DNA of 64,000 nt, taken from assembly GCA_015491735.1 (NCBI GenBank), contig WFVH01000037.1:1-64000 (forward strand). The letters are read 5' to 3'. Numbering within the stretch: the stretch's first letter is position 1; every line of letters begins with the position of its first letter. Shown one piece after another: positions 16,805-26,346 of the stretch. Both the position numbers and the translations under genes were made by a program. The notes under the pieces were generated by a model. The model did no database searches, was not told where the DNA came from, and saw only the letters and a list, made by a program, of their open reading frames with translations. This DNA is from Gammaproteobacteria bacterium (GTDB taxonomy: Bacteria > Pseudomonadota > Gammaproteobacteria > Thiohalospirales > Thiohalospiraceae).

Positions 16805-19800
16805 TTATCGCATATCCGCCAGTTTGCCCCTGGAGAACCAGCGGAAAAGTGATGGCAGCACAAACAGCGTCAGAAATGTCGCCGTCAGCAACCCGCCGAC
16901 GATTACGGTGGCCAGTGGTTTCTGGATCTCCGCCCCGACGCCGGTGGAGAGCAGCATCGGAATCAGTCCCAGCGCGGAGGTGATGGCGGTCATCAACACC
17001 GGGCGCAACCGGGAGACGGCGCCGCTGAATACCGCCTCGTCTACCGGCAGGCCGCCGGCGATGCGCTGGTTGATGCTCTCCACCATCACCACGCCATTGA
17101 GCACCGCCACCCCAAACAGGGTGATGAATCCGATGGAGCTGGGCACCGACAGATACTGTCCGGAGAGGTAGAGCGAAAACACGCCACCGATGACCGCCAG
17201 CGGCACATTGACCAGAATCAGCAGCGCCTGCCCCACCGAGTTGAATGCAAAATAGAGCAGCAGCGCAATCAGTCCCAGTGACAGCGGCACCACCATGCTC
17301 AGGCGTTTCTGTGCACGTTGCTGGCTCTCGAACTGGCCGCCGATATCCACAGAGTAACCGGGCGGGAGTTCCACCTGTTGCTCAATGGCCTGCCGGATGT
17401 CGGCCACCACGCTGCCCATGTCGCGCCCCTGGACGTTGGCCTGGATCACCACGCGGCGCTGGACATCATCCCGGCGCACCTGTGGCGGGCCGGATTCAAT
17501 ACTGATCCGGGCGACATCGCCGAGCCGCACCCAGGGTCCGGTGGGGGATTGCAGCCGCAGATCGGCGATGGTTTCGGGGTTGGTGCGAAACGGGTGGGCC
17601 AGACGCACATAGATATCATAACGCTCGTTGCCGTTGATAATCTGTCCGGCGGTGCGGCCACCCAGGCCATCCCGCACCACAGCCATCACGTCCCCCACCG
17701 CCAATCCGTAGCGGGAGAGCTGTCCGCGATCCGGACGGACAACCAGCTGCGCCTCACCGGCGATCTGCTCCATGGCCACATCCCGGGCGCCATCGATGCC
17801 CTGGACCACCTTCTCGATTGCCTGGCCCTTTTCCGCCAGCACCGCCAGATCAGGACCGAATAGCTTGATTGCCAGCTGCGCCCTGACGCCTGACAGCAAC
17901 TCGTCGACCCGGGTGGCAATCGGCTGCGAAAAGTTGAGCAGCAGCCCGGGGTGCTGCTCCAGCTTCCGTTCCATCAACGCCTGCAACTCCTGGCGGCTGG
18001 AGGCGCTGGTCCATTCGCTGACCGGTTTCAGGCCGATGTAGATTTCGATATTGTTGACCGGCTCCGGATCGCCACCGATCTCCGGGCGGCCGATCCGGCT
18101 CAGCGCATAGTTGACCTCGGGGAACTCCAGCAGCATCGCCTCCAGTTTGGGGGCCACGGCAAGGGTGGTATCCAGGCTGGAGGAGGGGGCCAGCGTGACA
18201 CGCAGGTTGATGGTGCCCTCTTCCAGCTCCGGCACGAACTCTGTACCCAGCCGGGGCAGCATCGCCAGTGCGGCTGCCAGCAGCAACAGCGCACTGCCCA
18301 CCACCACCTTGGGTCTGCCCAGCGCCCAGCCCAGACCGCGCTGGTAGAGTGCATCCAGCGGCTTCAGGATAAAGCTCTCCCTCTCCCTTATTCCGCTGTG
18401 AAACAGGTAGCTGGCCAGGGCGGGGACGATGATCAACGCCACCAGTACCGCCCCCACGATGGCCAGCATGATGCTGATCGCCATCGGTTGAAACAGCTTT
18501 GCTTCCACCCCTTCGAAGGTGAAAAGTGGCATGAATACCACCAGGATGATGGAAGCCGCAAAGAATATCGGCCGCGCCACCTCCTTGCCCGCCTCTTGCA
18601 GGCGCAGTGCGATCCCATGCCGGTCATTGGCAACGTCACGGGGATCGGGAACGCCGGTACCGGCAAGGGTTTGGGCATCCTTTTCGTGTCCGGCGTCGGG
18701 ATGGGACAGATGTTTGAACATGTTGTCCACCATCACCACCGAGCCATCCACCAGCATGCCGATGGCAACGGCGATCCCGCCCAGCGACATCAGGTTGGCG
18801 GAGAGTCCGAACCAGGCCATGATCATCAGGGCGATGCCGATGGAGATCGGGATCGAGATCAGTACCAGAAGGGTAGCGCGCAGATTCATCAGAAACAGTG
18901 CCAGCACCACCACAATAAACACAAAGGCCAGCAGCAGCGCGTTGACCACTGTCGTCACTGCCTGGGTAATCAGATCTGCCTGATCGTAGAACACTTCAAA
19001 ACGCACCCCCTCGGGCAGCGCCTGCTGGATCAGCGCAGCCCGGCTGTTGATCCCGTCGATAGTGGCTTTGGTGTTGGCGCCCATTCGTTTCAGCACGATA
19101 CCGGCAACCACCTCACCCAGCATCTCGGGTTGGCCCGCAGTATCGCGCCGGGTCATGGTTACTGCTCCCTGGCGGATTTCGCTGCCCAACTCCACCGTGG
19201 CCACCTGCGCGACCGTTACCACGGTCCCATCGATGGTTTTCAACGGGATCTGGCGCAGTTCCTCCAGCCCCTGTTCATCATGGCTCAGCCAGCCCACGCC
19301 GCGGATCACCAACTGCTCCTGGCCACGATCCATGTACCAGCCGCCGGCGTTGACGTTGTTGTTCTCCAGCGCTTCCACTACATCTTCCTGGCTCAGTCCA
19401 TAGGCCAGCAGGCGCGACGGGGCCAGATTGACCTGATACTGTCTGACATGACCGCCGAAGGACAATACATCGGTCACCCCGTCCACCGGCATCAGCAGCA
19501 ATTTGACCACCCAGTCATTAAGACTGCGCAGGGTCATGGCATCCAGGCCGGTATCGGGATCGGCCACCAGAAGATACTGGTAGACCTGCCCCAGGCCCGA
19601 GGTGTTGGGACCAATCTCGGGTGTGCCCACCCCCTCCGGGATCAGCTCTTTCGCCGAAACAAGCCGCTCGAACACCAGCTGACGGGCAAAGTAGATGTCG
19701 GTACCCTCCCTGAACACCACCGTAATGCCGGACAGGCCGGTCTTGGAGATGGATCGCACCTCTTCCACATCGGGCAGGGCATACATTACTGCCTCGATAG

Positions 19801-20002
19801 GGAAGGTGATCAACTGCTCCACCTCCTCGGCAGCCAGGCCGGGAGCCTCGGTGTTGATGGACACCTGGATATTGGTGACATCGGGGAAGGCATCCAGATT
19901 CAGCTTTGGAATAATCAGTGTGGCGGACGCGATCAGCGCCAGCAGGGCAATCACCACCAGTAGCCGGTTGGTGACCGACCAGTCGACCAGACGATTCAAC
20001 AT
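16805..20002 (-). CDS. czcA: Heavy-metal efflux RND transporter, CzcA family
   Basis: A 1065-residue inner-membrane pump of the HME-RND family, which drives proton-coupled export of divalent metals such as Zn, Co, Cd or Ni through a tripartite channel. It has the expected 12-helix layout with two large periplasmic loops. TM4 carries GMLVDGSVVMVDN, related to the D-G-x-V-V-x-V-E/D-N signature, and the N-terminus contains LNLDAFPDVTNIQVSINTEAPG, typical of CzcA/CusA proteins. The TM4 motif is closer to Czc than to the Cus subgroup, but the exact metal is not certain. It starts 25 bases after czcB, forming czcCBA on the minus strand. Long open frames on the opposite strand here are shadows of its codon bias. 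Confidence 0.93.
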   Translation of the reverse strand: MLNRLVDWSVTNRLLVVIALLALIASATLIIPKLNLDAFPDVTNIQVSINTEAPGLAAEEVEQLITFPIEAVMYALPDVEEVRSISKTGLSGITVVFREGTDIYFARQLVFERLVSAKELIPEGVGTPEIGPNTSGLGQVYQYLLVADPDTGLDAMTLRSLNDWVVKLLLMPVDGVTDVLSFGGHVRQYQVNLAPSRLLAYGLSQEDVVEALENNNVNAGGWYMDRGQEQLVIRGVGWLSHDEQGLEELRQIPLKTIDGTVVTVAQVATVELGSEIRQGAVTMTRRDTAGQPEMLGEVVAGIVLKRMGANTKATIDGINSRAALIQQALPEGVRFEVFYDQADLITQAVTTVVNALLLAFVFIVVVLALFLMNLRATLLVLISIPISIGIALMIMAWFGLSANLMSLGGIAVAIGMLVDGSVVMVDNMFKHLSHPDAGHEKDAQTLAGTGVPDPRDVANDRHGIALRLQEAGKEVARPIFFAASIILVVFMPLFTFEGVEAKLFQPMAISIMLAIVGAVLVALIIVPALASYLFHSGIRERESFILKPLDALYQRGLGWALGRPKVVVGSALLLLAAALAMLPRLGTEFVPELEEGTINLRVTLAPSSSLDTTLAVAPKLEAMLLEFPEVNYALSRIGRPEIGGDPEPVNNIEIYIGLKPVSEWTSASSRQELQALMERKLEQHPGLLLNFSQPIATRVDELLSGVRAQLAIKLFGPDLAVLAEKGQAIEKVVQGIDGARDVAMEQIAGEAQLVVRPDRGQLSRYGLAVGDVMAVVRDGLGGRTAGQIINGNERYDIYVRLAHPFRTNPETIADLRLQSPTGPWVRLGDVARISIESGPPQVRRDDVQRRVVIQANVQGRDMGSVVADIRQAIEQQVELPPGYSVDIGGQFESQQRAQKRLSMVVPLSLGLIALLLYFAFNSVGQALLILVNVPLAVIGGVFSLYLSGQYLSVPSSIGFITLFGVAVLNGVVMVESINQRIAGGLPVDEAVFSGAVSRLRPVLMTAITSALGLIPMLLSTGVGAEIQKPLATVIVGGLLTATFLTLFVLPSLFRWFSRGKLADMR

Positions 20003-20027
20003 GGCATTTTTACTCCTGATCAGTCAA

Positions 20028-21323
20028 TCAATGGTTGTGTGGATCGAAACCGCCCTTGGCCATCTCGGACTGGACAAAAAAGGCCCCCTTGCCGACGATG
20101 GTGGTTCCTTCGGCAATCCCCTCGATCAACATCCGGTCGCCCACTGTGGCCACTATCTCCACCTCCCTTGGCTCGTAGCGCCCCGGCGCGGTCTCCACGA
20201 AGAGCTGCCAGTCACCGTCCGGGCTGTGCAGTACGGCAGCGACAGGCACCACGATACCTTCCTGTTTTTCCTGTCCCTCGATAACCACGGTAACAAACTG
20301 GCCGGGGTGCAGGGAGTCATCCGGGTTGGCAACCTCCACATGCAGGGCCAGGGTGCGGGTCGTCTGGTCGAGGGTATGACGCGCCTGGGCGACTCTGCCT
20401 TCCAGCCAGCGTGCTCCCACCTGGATACGGGCGGGTGAATCCAGGGCAATGCGCGCCGCGCTTTCCGGCGTCAGACGGGCCTCCACCCAGAGCAGGGACT
20501 CGTCGCTGATCTCCATCAGCGGGAATCCTGGCTCCACCAGTTGACCCACCACGAAATCGTCACTGATAACGGTGCCATCCTGGAGCGACAGTAGCTGAAA
20601 CTTCCCGGTGGCGCGGGCAGCGTCACTCGTCTTGATCAGTGAATCGATCTGTTGTTTGGTCATGCCGTAGGCGTTTACCCGGGCGTAGGCCTGTTGCCAG
20701 GCGATCTGGGCGGTTACATAGCGCTTCTCCGAGACCACCTTGCGCCCGAGTTTTTTCACCCGGCGCAGTTCAGTATTGGCTTCCATCAGCGCACCCTGGG
20801 CGTCGGCCATCTCGACGCTGGTCAGGGTAAGCAGCGGCTGCCCCTTTTTGACATGCTCACCCAGGCGCACATGGCGCTCCACGACCTGGGCGGGAATGCG
20901 GGGTGTTACTTTCGTGGTGCGGTAGGCATTGAGCATCACCTCACCGGGAGCGCTGATCGCCTCTCCCAGCGAGTGGCGCTTGACGACGATGGTTTCGATA
21001 CCGGCCAGGCGGCGTTGCGTGTCACTCAGTTCGGCATGGGTAGCGGACTCGCCATGGCCGTGTTCATCTTCCCCGTGGGAGGCATGTTCTTCGCCGTGAT
21101 CATGTTGGTCGCCATGTTTGTCATGCACCGCTTCATCGATATCCATTCCCGAGAAGTCGAGAGGCTCCTCCTCATGGGCGTGATCATGGTCATGCTCTTG
21201 TTGCGTGGCGCCGGCTGCATAGGCGCCGTTCATGCTCAGCAGGGCTGTCACTGTTAGTCCGGCGGCCCAGGACGGTATGGCTGGCAGCCGGGTTATTAAT
21301 AAAAACAGTCTCTTGTTCATCAT
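20028..21323 (-). CDS. czcB: RND efflux periplasmic adaptor, CzcB family, with His-rich N-terminus
   Basis: A 431-residue membrane-fusion protein linking the CzcA pump to the outer-membrane channel. An N-terminal hydrophobic segment (residues 1 to about 37) serves as signal or anchor. It is followed by a strongly His/Glu/Asp-rich region of roughly 50 residues (EHDHDHAHEEE, HGDQHDHGEEH, EDEHGHGES) that is likely to bind metal in the periplasm. The alpha-hairpin and lipoyl/beta-barrel domains follow, for example VVERHVRLGEHVKKGQPLLTL and IQVGARWLEGRVAQ. The C-terminal membrane-proximal domain includes VVPVAAVLHSPDGDWQLFVE. The start is directly adjacent to the czcC stop codon, so it is translationally coupled. 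Confidence 0.92.
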   Translation of the reverse strand: MMNKRLFLLITRLPAIPSWAAGLTVTALLSMNGAYAAGATQQEHDHDHAHEEEPLDFSGMDIDEAVHDKHGDQHDHGEEHASHGEDEHGHGESATHAELSDTQRRLAGIETIVVKRHSLGEAISAPGEVMLNAYRTTKVTPRIPAQVVERHVRLGEHVKKGQPLLTLTSVEMADAQGALMEANTELRRVKKLGRKVVSEKRYVTAQIAWQQAYARVNAYGMTKQQIDSLIKTSDAARATGKFQLLSLQDGTVISDDFVVGQLVEPGFPLMEISDESLLWVEARLTPESAARIALDSPARIQVGARWLEGRVAQARHTLDQTTRTLALHVEVANPDDSLHPGQFVTVVIEGQEKQEGIVVPVAAVLHSPDGDWQLFVETAPGRYEPREVEIVATVGDRMLIEGIAEGTTIVGKGAFFVQSEMAKGGFDPHNH

Positions 21324-22607
21324 CTATTCTCCGGAATTCATTTTGATATCCTGTCCGGCAACTCCCAGCCACGGTTTAATCTGGCCAGAAGCCGCCAGCC
21401 AGTCGATCGCCGACAGCCAAACTTCGCTCATCAGTTTGGTTGCGGTTGCCTGGGTATCGATATTCTGTTTGGCTTGAATGAGAAAGTCGGTAGCGGTCAA
21501 CTCGCCCGCCTGCCACATCTGCTCCAGCAGCTCCATCTGTTTCCCCAGGGCCCGTTGGCCGGTGGTGCGCCAGGTGCGCCAGGCCCGGGCGGTGTTGCCA
21601 AAACGGCCGAGGGCCGCATGGAGCCGCGCGCTGGCGCGCTGGCGGGCGTCGTGGTAGGCCAATGTTTCCGCGGCAGCGTCATGCGAGGCGGCACGTATCT
21701 CCGCCTGATAGTTGTTGCGCACGAACAGCGGGAAACCGATGCTCAAGCCCACCAGCCGATCCGATTCTTCCTGGCCTGCCCGGATACCGAAGGTGGGGTC
21801 GATTTTCCCCTGTTTTCTGGCCAGATCGATGCGGGCACGTGCGGCAGCCATGCGGCTGCGGAGCATTTCCAGCTCCGGCAGTGAGTCGAGCAGCGCGGGA
21901 TCCGCATCATCGGGAGGTGGCGCAAGTTTTTCGGGGAGCCGGGGCCAGTGGGTGACCGATATGCCACTGACCGCTTGCAGCGCCGATTCCGCCTCCACCC
22001 GTTTGCTGTCGCTTGCCGCCTGTTCCATCAATGCCTCGCTATAGGCGACCTGGGCCAGGGTCACGTCCAGTGCGGCCACGTCGCCAGCCCGCTGGCGTTG
22101 TTGCACGGCATCGGCGAACCGCTTCATCAGCCGGGCAGCACGCGAGGCCAGAACTTGCTGCTCCCTGGCAGCGTAATAGCGAACAAGGGCGCTCAGCGCC
22201 TCCGCGCTGATGCGCTGCCGAACCACTTTCAGCGCCGCTTCGGCCACTTGAACCTGCCGGGCGGCGACCTGGATCTGCGCCTCCCGCTTGTTGCTCAAGT
22301 CGATTGTTTGACTCAGGCCGAGGGAGGTGGTGCTCGTTCCGGTTTGCTCTGTATCCAGCTCCAGCACCGGGTTGTGCAGCGGCATGACGGCGCTCTCGGC
22401 GCGTGCTTTGGCTGCATCGAGTGCTGCTTGCGCTCCCTGGACGGCCGGGTTTTCAGACCACACTTGCTGCATGAATGATTGCAGCGCCGGATCGGCATTC
22501 TGCTCGATATCGGTGACGATTGTCAGCGACATTGCCCGATCGTCCGCCCATGCGGGCAGGATCAGGCACAGACACAGGCCTGCACAGTAAACAGGTTTCA
22601 AAAACAT
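21324..22607 (-). CDS. czcC: Outer-membrane efflux channel, TolC/CzcC family
   Basis: A 427-residue outer-membrane factor for the CzcCBA pump. A signal peptide spans residues 1 to about 21 (LCLILPAWA). Two TolC-type repeats of long amphipathic helices follow, with typical segments NPVLELDTEQTGTSTTSLGLSQTIDL and GLSIGFPLFVRNNYQAEIRAA. ATG at 22607 is chosen over a longer frame starting at 22646 because it directly precedes the signal peptide and has GAGGAG upstream. It is the first of the three efflux genes and follows a small His-rich secreted protein that may share its promoter. Confidence 0.92.
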   Translation of the reverse strand: MFLKPVYCAGLCLCLILPAWADDRAMSLTIVTDIEQNADPALQSFMQQVWSENPAVQGAQAALDAAKARAESAVMPLHNPVLELDTEQTGTSTTSLGLSQTIDLSNKREAQIQVAARQVQVAEAALKVVRQRISAEALSALVRYYAAREQQVLASRAARLMKRFADAVQQRQRAGDVAALDVTLAQVAYSEALMEQAASDSKRVEAESALQAVSGISVTHWPRLPEKLAPPPDDADPALLDSLPELEMLRSRMAAARARIDLARKQGKIDPTFGIRAGQEESDRLVGLSIGFPLFVRNNYQAEIRAASHDAAAETLAYHDARQRASARLHAALGRFGNTARAWRTWRTTGQRALGKQMELLEQMWQAGELTATDFLIQAKQNIDTQATATKLMSEVWLSAIDWLAASGQIKPWLGVAGQDIKMNSGE

Positions 22608-22684
22608 GATGTAACTCCTCAAGATCGGGGCACAACAGGCTGCCACGCGGCGCCACGGGCAGCACAGGCGGTACTGGAGAGGAG

Positions 22685-23002
22685 TCAGGTTATGGGGGGT
22701 CTCAAGTGGGGCGCAATGTAGCGGGACGGGATGAGTGACGGCGGGATGGTATGTTCGTTCTGGCCGGTAGCGGCAACCGGAATCGCGGTGTTGTGGATGA
22801 TGCCAATCAGATGGGCTGCCCCGTGGCAGCTATGGCTGTCATGGTGCGGTTCACTGCCGGCATGATGGGTGGACTCCCCTGCCGGTTGATCGAATGCCAC
22901 GAGGTCATGGCCGGCCATTGCGCCGGGGTGGGTGTCCCACGCAAACGCCAGGCCCGAACAGAGGTGGGCCAGCAACAGGGGGTAGATCAGGAGTCTCTTC
23001 AT
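22685..23002 (-). CDS. Small secreted His-rich protein, CzcI-like position
   Basis: A 105-residue protein with an N-terminal signal peptide (KRLLIYPLLLAHLCSGLAFA). The mature region is rich in His (THHAGSEPHHDSHSCHGAAH) and the tail is proline/arginine rich (IPSRYIAPHLRPP). It is the first gene of the metal-efflux operon, 77 bases ahead of czcC. Small secreted His-rich proteins called CzcI occupy the same place in some czc operons, where they affect metal-dependent expression. The resemblance here is in size, composition and position only, so the name is not assigned. A consensus promoter ends only a few bases before its start codon. Confidence 0.65.
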   Translation of the reverse strand: MKRLLIYPLLLAHLCSGLAFAWDTHPGAMAGHDLVAFDQPAGESTHHAGSEPHHDSHSCHGAAHLIGIIHNTAIPVAATGQNEHTIPPSLIPSRYIAPHLRPPIT

Positions 23003-23009
23003 TATCTTT

Positions 23010-23039
23010 AATGTATGGGAATCGTTGCTGTACTGTCAA
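23010..23039 (-). promoter_or_regulatory. Putative sigma-70 promoter of the metal-efflux operon
   Basis: On the minus strand a -35 TTGACA (plus coordinates 23034-23039) and a -10 TACATT (23010-23015) are separated by 18 bp. Transcription would start at about 23003, almost exactly at the ATG of the His-rich gene (23002). The first mRNA would then be leaderless or nearly so. No clear MerR-type dyad was seen between the hexamers. Confidence 0.5.
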
Positions 23040-23130
23040 CCACCGTTTGCTCCCTGGTTCAGAAGTTCGCAGCCGATCCCGTTTTGAGCAATCAACATGA
23101 GCCGTTTGAAGCCGGCCGGATCCGGCGTGT

Positions 23131-24621
23131 TTACGATGCGCGGGATCTGTATTGATCCGCCGTTTTGGCTGCGGGCATTGTCAAATTGATTGCGCCACTC
23201 TCCTGGAGCCGCTTTTCTGTTTTGAGTGACGATGCGGTAAGCGGGTTTTCGTCCCGGATCATGAATGAATGAAGTCCCGAGAGCGTATCCGGGTTTTCGA
23301 GCAGATGATGAGAGATGATCAATGATGCCGCGCTCCAGACCTGCTTCAGGTTGGAGCGCCGGCCGATGAGGTTCCCCCGTTTGCCATCATAGTATTCCGC
23401 CCAGTCGTCCTGCTGCAAACGTTCGGCGGCGACAGCGATGGCGCGTTTCGCCAGATCGCGCCGGCCGGTGCGAATTGCCGCACCGGCAAAGGCCCATAAC
23501 AGGCAGGGCCAGTGACCGCCATTGTGATAGGACCAGGGCCGGTTTTTGGGGTCACTTCCCGTTGTGTAGGCCCACTCGTCTCCCTCCACTGCCGGATAGC
23601 AGATTTTTACCGGCATTTCACCAATCATCTCTTGCCAGCGCTGTTCGAACAAATTCATGATTTGGTCCGCCTGGCTGGTTGTTGTCAGGCCGAACAGTAT
23701 CGAGAGCAGATTACCGAAAGAGAAAAAACGGAAATCGATGCGGCTGGGTCCCAGATTGCCCAGCAGGTAACCCGCCTGCCTGGGAAGCCAGCCGTCAATC
23801 CAGTCCGGAATGGATTCCGGATAGATATTCAGAACGTTGGTAACGTCATGACCAAACTCTTCGCCCTGATAGCGGTGAATCTCGTTCAGCCTTTCCGTAT
23901 CGAGCCAGTAGTAAATGCGCACGTAGGAGCGCAATGTCTGCATCCGCTTGTTGCACATGGCGAGCAGATGATCGTTTTCATCACCGGGAAGCAGAAGATC
24001 CTGGGTGGTGTAGAGCATTCCATAGAAGAGCGCCTGGATCTCCAGGGGGTGGCCATGCACCCCCATGCGCCGATCGATCATGAACGACGCATCGGGAACC
24101 AGCAGGGAAGGGGATGTTTCGAAATTCTCTTTCAGATAGAGTTGCAGATTCAGGCGCAGTCCTTCTTGAAACTTCGGACTGTGAGCCAGTTCCAGATTGC
24201 CGGTGGTGATGACATAGGCGCGCAGCAGCAACGTCCACCACAATGCGGAATCCACCGGCGCAACGCGGCCTATTGCCCTGTCGCCAAAATCGGCTGATGG
24301 CATATCGTCATCGTCGGCGTCACTGGGTATACGGAAACTGGCCGGCATCAATCCGGGTGCGCGTTCATGACCAAGAATAATGGGTTGTTGCGCCCGCAGA
24401 TCGAGCACCATTTGCAGAAAATTCTCCACGATTTCCGCCTTTCCCTCCATCAGGAATACCAGTGCCGAGGGAACGAAGTCCCGCACGAAGCACTCTGCGT
24501 AGTTGGGGGCAACCAGGGTGGGATCCAGGGCCGCCAGTGTTCCAACCGGCTTGTCTCCATGGTAGAGAATGGACTGCTCAAGCAGTTCGTGCGCTGAGTC
24601 GAGCGTGCTCTTTTTAATCAT
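23131..24621 (-). CDS. Glycoside hydrolase family 100 (alkaline/neutral invertase)
   Basis: A 496-residue soluble enzyme with the alpha/alpha-six barrel signature of GH100. It is predicted to hydrolyse sucrose to glucose and fructose in the cytoplasm. Family landmarks include NYAECFVRDFVPSALVFLMEG near residue 40, SALWWTLLLRAYVITTGN, ASFMIDRRMGVHGHPLEIQALFYGML, and the C-terminal active-site block DPKNRPWSYHNGGHWPCLLW. GH100 enzymes are best known from plants and cyanobacteria and occur in scattered proteobacteria. No sucrose-phosphate synthase, sucrose synthase or sugar transporter is in the window, so the sucrose source is unknown. There is no signal peptide. It stands alone between the czc operon and the HDOD gene. 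Confidence 0.88.
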   Translation of the reverse strand: MIKKSTLDSAHELLEQSILYHGDKPVGTLAALDPTLVAPNYAECFVRDFVPSALVFLMEGKAEIVENFLQMVLDLRAQQPIILGHERAPGLMPASFRIPSDADDDDMPSADFGDRAIGRVAPVDSALWWTLLLRAYVITTGNLELAHSPKFQEGLRLNLQLYLKENFETSPSLLVPDASFMIDRRMGVHGHPLEIQALFYGMLYTTQDLLLPGDENDHLLAMCNKRMQTLRSYVRIYYWLDTERLNEIHRYQGEEFGHDVTNVLNIYPESIPDWIDGWLPRQAGYLLGNLGPSRIDFRFFSFGNLLSILFGLTTTSQADQIMNLFEQRWQEMIGEMPVKICYPAVEGDEWAYTTGSDPKNRPWSYHNGGHWPCLLWAFAGAAIRTGRRDLAKRAIAVAAERLQQDDWAEYYDGKRGNLIGRRSNLKQVWSAASLIISHHLLENPDTLSGLHSFMIRDENPLTASSLKTEKRLQESGAINLTMPAAKTADQYRSRAS

Positions 24622-24673
24622 TGTTGGTATTGGTCCCTATCTGTATCTGTCATCTGTTCCGGTGAAGTGCTTG

Positions 24674-26188
24674 TCACTGTTTTTGGCAAGGTTTTGTTGA
24701 CTGCCTGTCGAAGCGCTCCATTGCGGTAGCGACGAACTCGCATACATGCTGAAACTCGCTGTAACACGCCTCATTCAGATTGCTGCTGTCCCGGTGGCAA
24801 TCACAGTAGAACATCCCCACGGGCCGCCCATCGATGAACATTGAACTGGCGAAAAAGCTGTCCGCATCCAGTGAGTCAAGCAGGCTGGTAGGCAGCAGCT
24901 CCTTGTATTTCGCCCGGTTGTCATCGTTTATCCAGATGCTTGCGGGTTTTTCCATTAGACGGGTAAACAGGTGCGGGGGGGCAAGATCCATATGAAACTG
25001 GCTGAATTCCGCGCTCTTTTCCGAGCTGCGTACTACTCTAGCTTTCAGGCTCCGCTTGTCGGGGGTGCAGATGGCAAATACCACCCGGTACAGCCCCAAT
25101 CCTTTATGCAGCCCCTGTACAGCCTGTTTTACGATGGCGGGCAGGGTGGGGGGCGGATCGTGCTCTTCGCTTAGCCAGCAGATGGTTTGCTCGAGAATTT
25201 CCGGTTGCGCCGCCAGTTGGGGCTCGACAGCGTGCTGTTGCTCTTTTCCCGCTGCATCCGCCGATTCGATATGCGGTTTTTTTACGCAAACCGGCGGTGC
25301 CAGCCTTCTGTCCACCCGGGGAGGTGGCGTCACTGTCAGACCGGCGGCTGCGGGCACGATACCAAATGCCTGCCACTCTCTGGCGGCCGACAGGGTCGCC
25401 TGGTGAATGACATTCACCATCTCCGTATAAGAGAGATGCAGCAATCCGGCACCCTCGTCGATATGGGCTATCATCGTGTCCGAGTACCAGTTCTGTTCCG
25501 CGGCCCTGGCAATGGCGTTGGCCAGCAATATGACCTTTATGCGTGGTTTGCCGCTGTTTTCATGATCGAGCGCATCATGTACGAGCAGGGGCAGTTTCCA
25601 GAAACTGGCCAGCTCTGCGGACAGTGCGCGATAGGTGAAACCGAACACATGAAGCTGGGCAGATTCCCGCGACTGAACTCCTGTTCCGTGAGTGAGATCG
25701 TCCACCTCGCCAGCTTTTTCTGGTTGAAAGCTCCAGGCCGCCATCTCCCCCAGGTCGAGCAGCAGGGTGGCGGCGAACACCTCCCAGGGAACCATGTCGG
25801 CCCGCAGCCTCGCCCAGGCCGAAGCCTGTGTCGCGGCGTGATAGGCGCGGCTGTAAACGGACAGCAGCCCTTTCCCGTTTTCTCCGGTGGTGGCTGGATC
25901 GAGTACCGGAAGCGCATCCGCAATCGCGCGCATCCGGTCCAGCCCCAGCATCATGGCCGCATGTTCCACGGTTGTTACCGGCATACTGAAGTGCTGGTGC
26001 TGAACGCTGTTGGCAGAGGTGAATACATGGCAGGTGGCTCCCGGATCCCGGTGGATGATGTCCGGAAGATGCTCAAACGGATCATCGCTGCAGGACAGCG
26101 TGTCGAGATCGGCAGCCGTCCTCTGCAGCGCGGGCAGATTCCGGTTTTTGACCCAATTGTCAATCCACCGTTTCGGGTTTTCGTTCAT
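24674..26188 (-). CDS. HDOD-domain protein with a GAF-like C-terminal region
   Basis: A 504-residue cytoplasmic protein. Residues from about 20 to 215 look like an HDOD domain, a degenerate HD-hydrolase fold common in bacterial signalling proteins. Visible features are EHAAMMLGLDRMRAIADALPVL and VFAATLLLDLGEMAAWSF; the canonical HD metal residues are not intact. A charged linker with no clear domain (about 255-330) is followed by a region (about 335-495) with a GAF-like look: VKQAVQGLHKGLGLYRVVFAICTPD and SMFIDGRPVGMFYCDCHRDSS. The role is presumably regulatory; the signal and output are unknown. It is divergent from motA, which hints at motility or chemotaxis control but does not show it. 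Confidence 0.75.
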   Translation of the reverse strand: MNENPKRWIDNWVKNRNLPALQRTAADLDTLSCSDDPFEHLPDIIHRDPGATCHVFTSANSVQHQHFSMPVTTVEHAAMMLGLDRMRAIADALPVLDPATTGENGKGLLSVYSRAYHAATQASAWARLRADMVPWEVFAATLLLDLGEMAAWSFQPEKAGEVDDLTHGTGVQSRESAQLHVFGFTYRALSAELASFWKLPLLVHDALDHENSGKPRIKVILLANAIARAAEQNWYSDTMIAHIDEGAGLLHLSYTEMVNVIHQATLSAAREWQAFGIVPAAAGLTVTPPPRVDRRLAPPVCVKKPHIESADAAGKEQQHAVEPQLAAQPEILEQTICWLSEEHDPPPTLPAIVKQAVQGLHKGLGLYRVVFAICTPDKRSLKARVVRSSEKSAEFSQFHMDLAPPHLFTRLMEKPASIWINDDNRAKYKELLPTSLLDSLDADSFFASSMFIDGRPVGMFYCDCHRDSSNLNEACYSEFQHVCEFVATAMERFDRQSTKPCQKQ

Positions 26189-26346
26189 CGATATTCTCGT
26201 GGCTCTTCAGAGATCCCCTTCACCGTTCGATAACCAATTCAACAAGCCCCGGCTTGTGATGAAGATGTCAGTAATACAGGTTATCGGCAAAAACAAACAA
26301 TGGTTTAATCCACCGCGTTGCGGTTGAGGGATGGGAATCGGTACTC

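Noticed and set aside
17951-19963. Long open frame antisense to czcA
   Set aside because: The translation is a His/Gln/Gly-rich shadow of the efflux pump gene with no recognisable domain.
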